Assembly (NCBI GenBank): GCA_003024785.1 | Contig: PUQB01000382.1 | Span: forward strand, 178,237 to 242,236 | DNA length: 64,000 nt | From: Selaginella tamariscina | Lineage: Eukaryota > Streptophyta > Lycopodiopsida > Selaginellales > Selaginellaceae | Reading direction: 5' to 3' | Part shown: positions 62,010 to 64,000 of the stretch, in pieces | Position numbering within the stretch: position 1 is the first letter of the stretch | Layout of the letters: each line of letters begins with the position of its first letter | Made by a program: the position numbers and the translations under genes | The notes under the pieces: model-generated | The model's input: the letters and a program-made list of their open reading frames with translations, nothing else | Database searches by the model: none | Told to the model about the DNA's origin: nothing

Positions 62010-62390
62010 TAAAATCCTTTTAACTTCTCTTTAAATGAGTTATTTACTTTGGTGATTCTTTAAATAAATTTTCTACTTCAGATTCTATATTAAGGCTAGT
62101 TTGCAGAATGGCCCCCTTAATTCCAATACTTTTGAAGAGGAATTTAACATATATTATTGTTACGACATAGGAAGGAAAATGAAAATTATATAGGAATTTC
62201 TTCGTGAATTAAAATGTAAAGTTTTTTAAGGGTTAATGCATTTTTGAATTAATATATTTTTTTATTTAAATACATATTTAAATGGGTTTTAATGCATGTT
62301 AATTAAAAAATTAAAAAAATTATACCCAATAAACCGTTGGAAAACCCTTTGAAATTAAGTGAAATATTAATTTCTCGGGGGTCTCATTCT
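62010..62390. other. Spacer, nothing recognised
   Basis: Starts where homology to copies A, B and D ends. No coding or repeat family identified. Confidence 0.45.
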
Positions 62391-62580
62391 GCAAGTGTCC
62401 CTATATCAAAAACTTTATATGTCCATTTTATATGTAAATTTAAATTTAATTTCATTTTTTTTAAAAAGCTTTTTATTTTATTATATAATAATTGAGCTTT
62501 TACACATAGTGAAAAATATAAAAGGAGCATGATTAAAATAATAATGATACACACTAAATATTTCTTTATCAAATGCTAAT
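62390..62580. repeat. Dispersed repeat shared with 41,250-41,460
   Basis: See partner. Shared core 'TTATATAATAATTG.GCTTTTACACATA' and the flanking ATTAAAATAA.AATGATACACAC block. Confidence 0.6.
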
Positions 62581-62589
62581 GTATCATAA

Positions 62590-63480
62590 GCATGTAAGAT
62601 CTCATCGTCTTCAAATATAAATTGTTTTTTTTCTTCTTCCCATCAAGCTCAATATTGTATTGTGTTATTAATCTTTCAACTTACCTTTTAAAGATTTCTA
62701 ATCTTGAACCATTTTTTAAATATATTTATCCAAATTTTTAATGTACTTTGAATTAAACTTAGCTCTATAAATAAAATAACAAGAAAACAACACACATCCA
62801 CACACTTAAAAATATGATTTCTACATCAAAGAAATATTCAATCTTATGTACAACTAAATCAATTTCTTCATTAATATTTTTAATAATAATAACTGAGTCA
62901 ACATTAATATGTAGAATGAATATTTCACATCCTTTTGTTTATAAGATTCATATTTTTTACATTTTTTTCCTAACCTTTAATTATCATGATTCTTCTTTGT
63001 GGTAAAAAAATCTTTGATACATAGGACCCAATCTCAAGATCTTCCTCGATAATTATCATTGATTTATTTTAACATAGGCTTTGGCATTTGTGATTTGCAT
63101 ATGGAAATAAGAATAAAAATAACATAACAAATAACTTCATAGTCATGAGAGGTTCATGGATATACTGATTTCTCGTTGTTACGTTATTTTATTCATTAAG
63201 TAGGCAAACTTGTCTTGCGTTTAAAATGCAAATTATTTTAACAATTTGTAAACAAGTTCTTTCATGATAAATGCTTATCAGATAAGCATTGGCATGTGTG
63301 TGCCATGTCACCACCCGAGTGGCTATATATACATAGACATGTATACCCCTTTGTGAACCCTTAGGATAATGAAGCACTGGAGGGGACATTAAAATACTTC
63401 CATATCTTGCAAAAAGAATCCCCACAATCATTAGTCCACATATAAATATATAAGTCGGAGGGATGATTGGTAATGAAAGA
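62590..63480. other. Spacer, no supported gene
   Basis: Two small open frames (62,814-63,005 + and 63,189-63,431 -) have no recognisable motif or splice support. I do not call them genes. Confidence 0.4.
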
Positions 63481-64000
63481 TGTTATGATGCAGTGGATAT
63501 GTTAAAAAACTAAACAGGTTTGAATCGAATAGTAGAGTATCAAACCCTTGGTGTACTTAAGTTTTCAAAGGCTTATCTAAAACAAGAAATCATTTGGGGA
63601 AATTGGAAGCTTTTGGGGGACAAGTTACTAATGATTCAACATGCAACTTGGGGCCTACTCCAACATCAAGACTAATGATCTCTTGATGAAGGCTGAATGG
63701 GAAGGATTTTCAAATGCGCAAGGTTTATGTTCAAAGGTGGGAATCATTTCTGATGATGAATGGCAGTCTCAGCCTTGGGACTTTAAAGATTTCCATTAGC
63801 AAGAATTTTAGTCATCATTAAAAGTAACCGGCCAAGACGAGTCTGATGAGATCCAACAAGTAGGAAAAAAAAAGAGATGAAATATGGGAAGCACTTGATG
63901 AAGACTTATTTCACTTCTGAACTTCGTCATACATTTGATGAAGTTCTTGACCATGATGAACAAGTTTTACGTCACAACCACAACATTCTAATCGATGACA
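63480..64000 (+). other. Coding-like stretch, unrecognised, broken frames
   Basis: Composition becomes less AT-rich and codon-like. One frame gives NDLLMKAEWEGFSNAQGL and then IISDDEWQSQPWDFKDF before a stop; a neighbouring frame gives KKRDEIWEALDEDLFHF. It may be the start of a gene or a decayed element running out of the window. Function unknown. Confidence 0.35.

Overview
The window looks like AT-rich nuclear DNA of a land plant. The signs are multi-intron genes with GT/AG junctions, plant-type TMEM131-like and F-box genes, a decayed Ty3/gypsy element, very abundant (TA)n, (CT)n, (TG)n and (CA)n microsatellites, and wide AT-rich spacers. A moss or other non-seed plant would fit this texture and the presence of an aegerolysin-family gene, but I cannot name the species. 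I saw no tRNA, rRNA, CRISPR or bacterial-style operon.

Layout. At 71-2382 (+) is the 3' part of a TMEM131-like membrane protein gene. At 2.4-9.5 kb is AT-rich spacer with microsatellites. At 9.53-10.54 kb (-) is an aegerolysin-family secreted protein gene; a second copy lacking the signal-peptide exon lies at 28.4-29.0 kb inside a direct segmental duplication. From about 11 to 62 kb the window is a mosaic of nested duplications built around one gene family: a SAM-dependent methyltransferase resembling the C-terminal half of METTL13 (eEF1A-KNMT), here with a short acidic N-terminus. Five well-preserved copies are visible: A (17.1-19.7 kb, -), B (32.7-35.2 kb, +), C (42.3-44.3 kb, +), D (47.5-50.0 kb, -) and E (61.0-61.9 kb, -, partial). 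Each carries at least one frameshift or deletion. The lesions of B and D are all different and each is intact in the partner, so their common ancestor was probably intact.

B and D sit in two arms of a roughly 7-kb, highly similar inverted repeat (about 30,100-37,081 and 45,711-52,700) around an 8.6-kb spacer. The spacer holds copy C, a convergent F-box/kelch-like gene (44.4-45.6 kb), an FCP1/NIF-like phosphatase relic and a gag zinc-knuckle relic. Much of the apparently empty AT-rich DNA at 13.7-16.2, 21.8-25.4, 30.4-31.9, 35.5-38.0 and 50.8-53.4 kb is made of far older, AT-decayed exons of the same methyltransferase family. At 22.4-25.4 kb there is a fossil of the whole methyltransferase plus F-box pair. 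A Ty3/gypsy element (53.37-57.70 kb, -), with gag, protease, RT, RNase H and integrase all broken, abuts one fossil exon. The last 0.5 kb looks coding but is unrecognised.

How the parts fit. The promoter blocks of copies A-D share an E2F-like TTTGGCGC element and a CACGTG G-box, so the family may be or have been cell-cycle regulated. The large inverted repeat could produce hairpin RNA against intact family members elsewhere; that is inference. Because several lesions are single-base changes in homopolymers or short repeats, long-read assembly error should be excluded before any copy is called dead. All alignments were made by eye.
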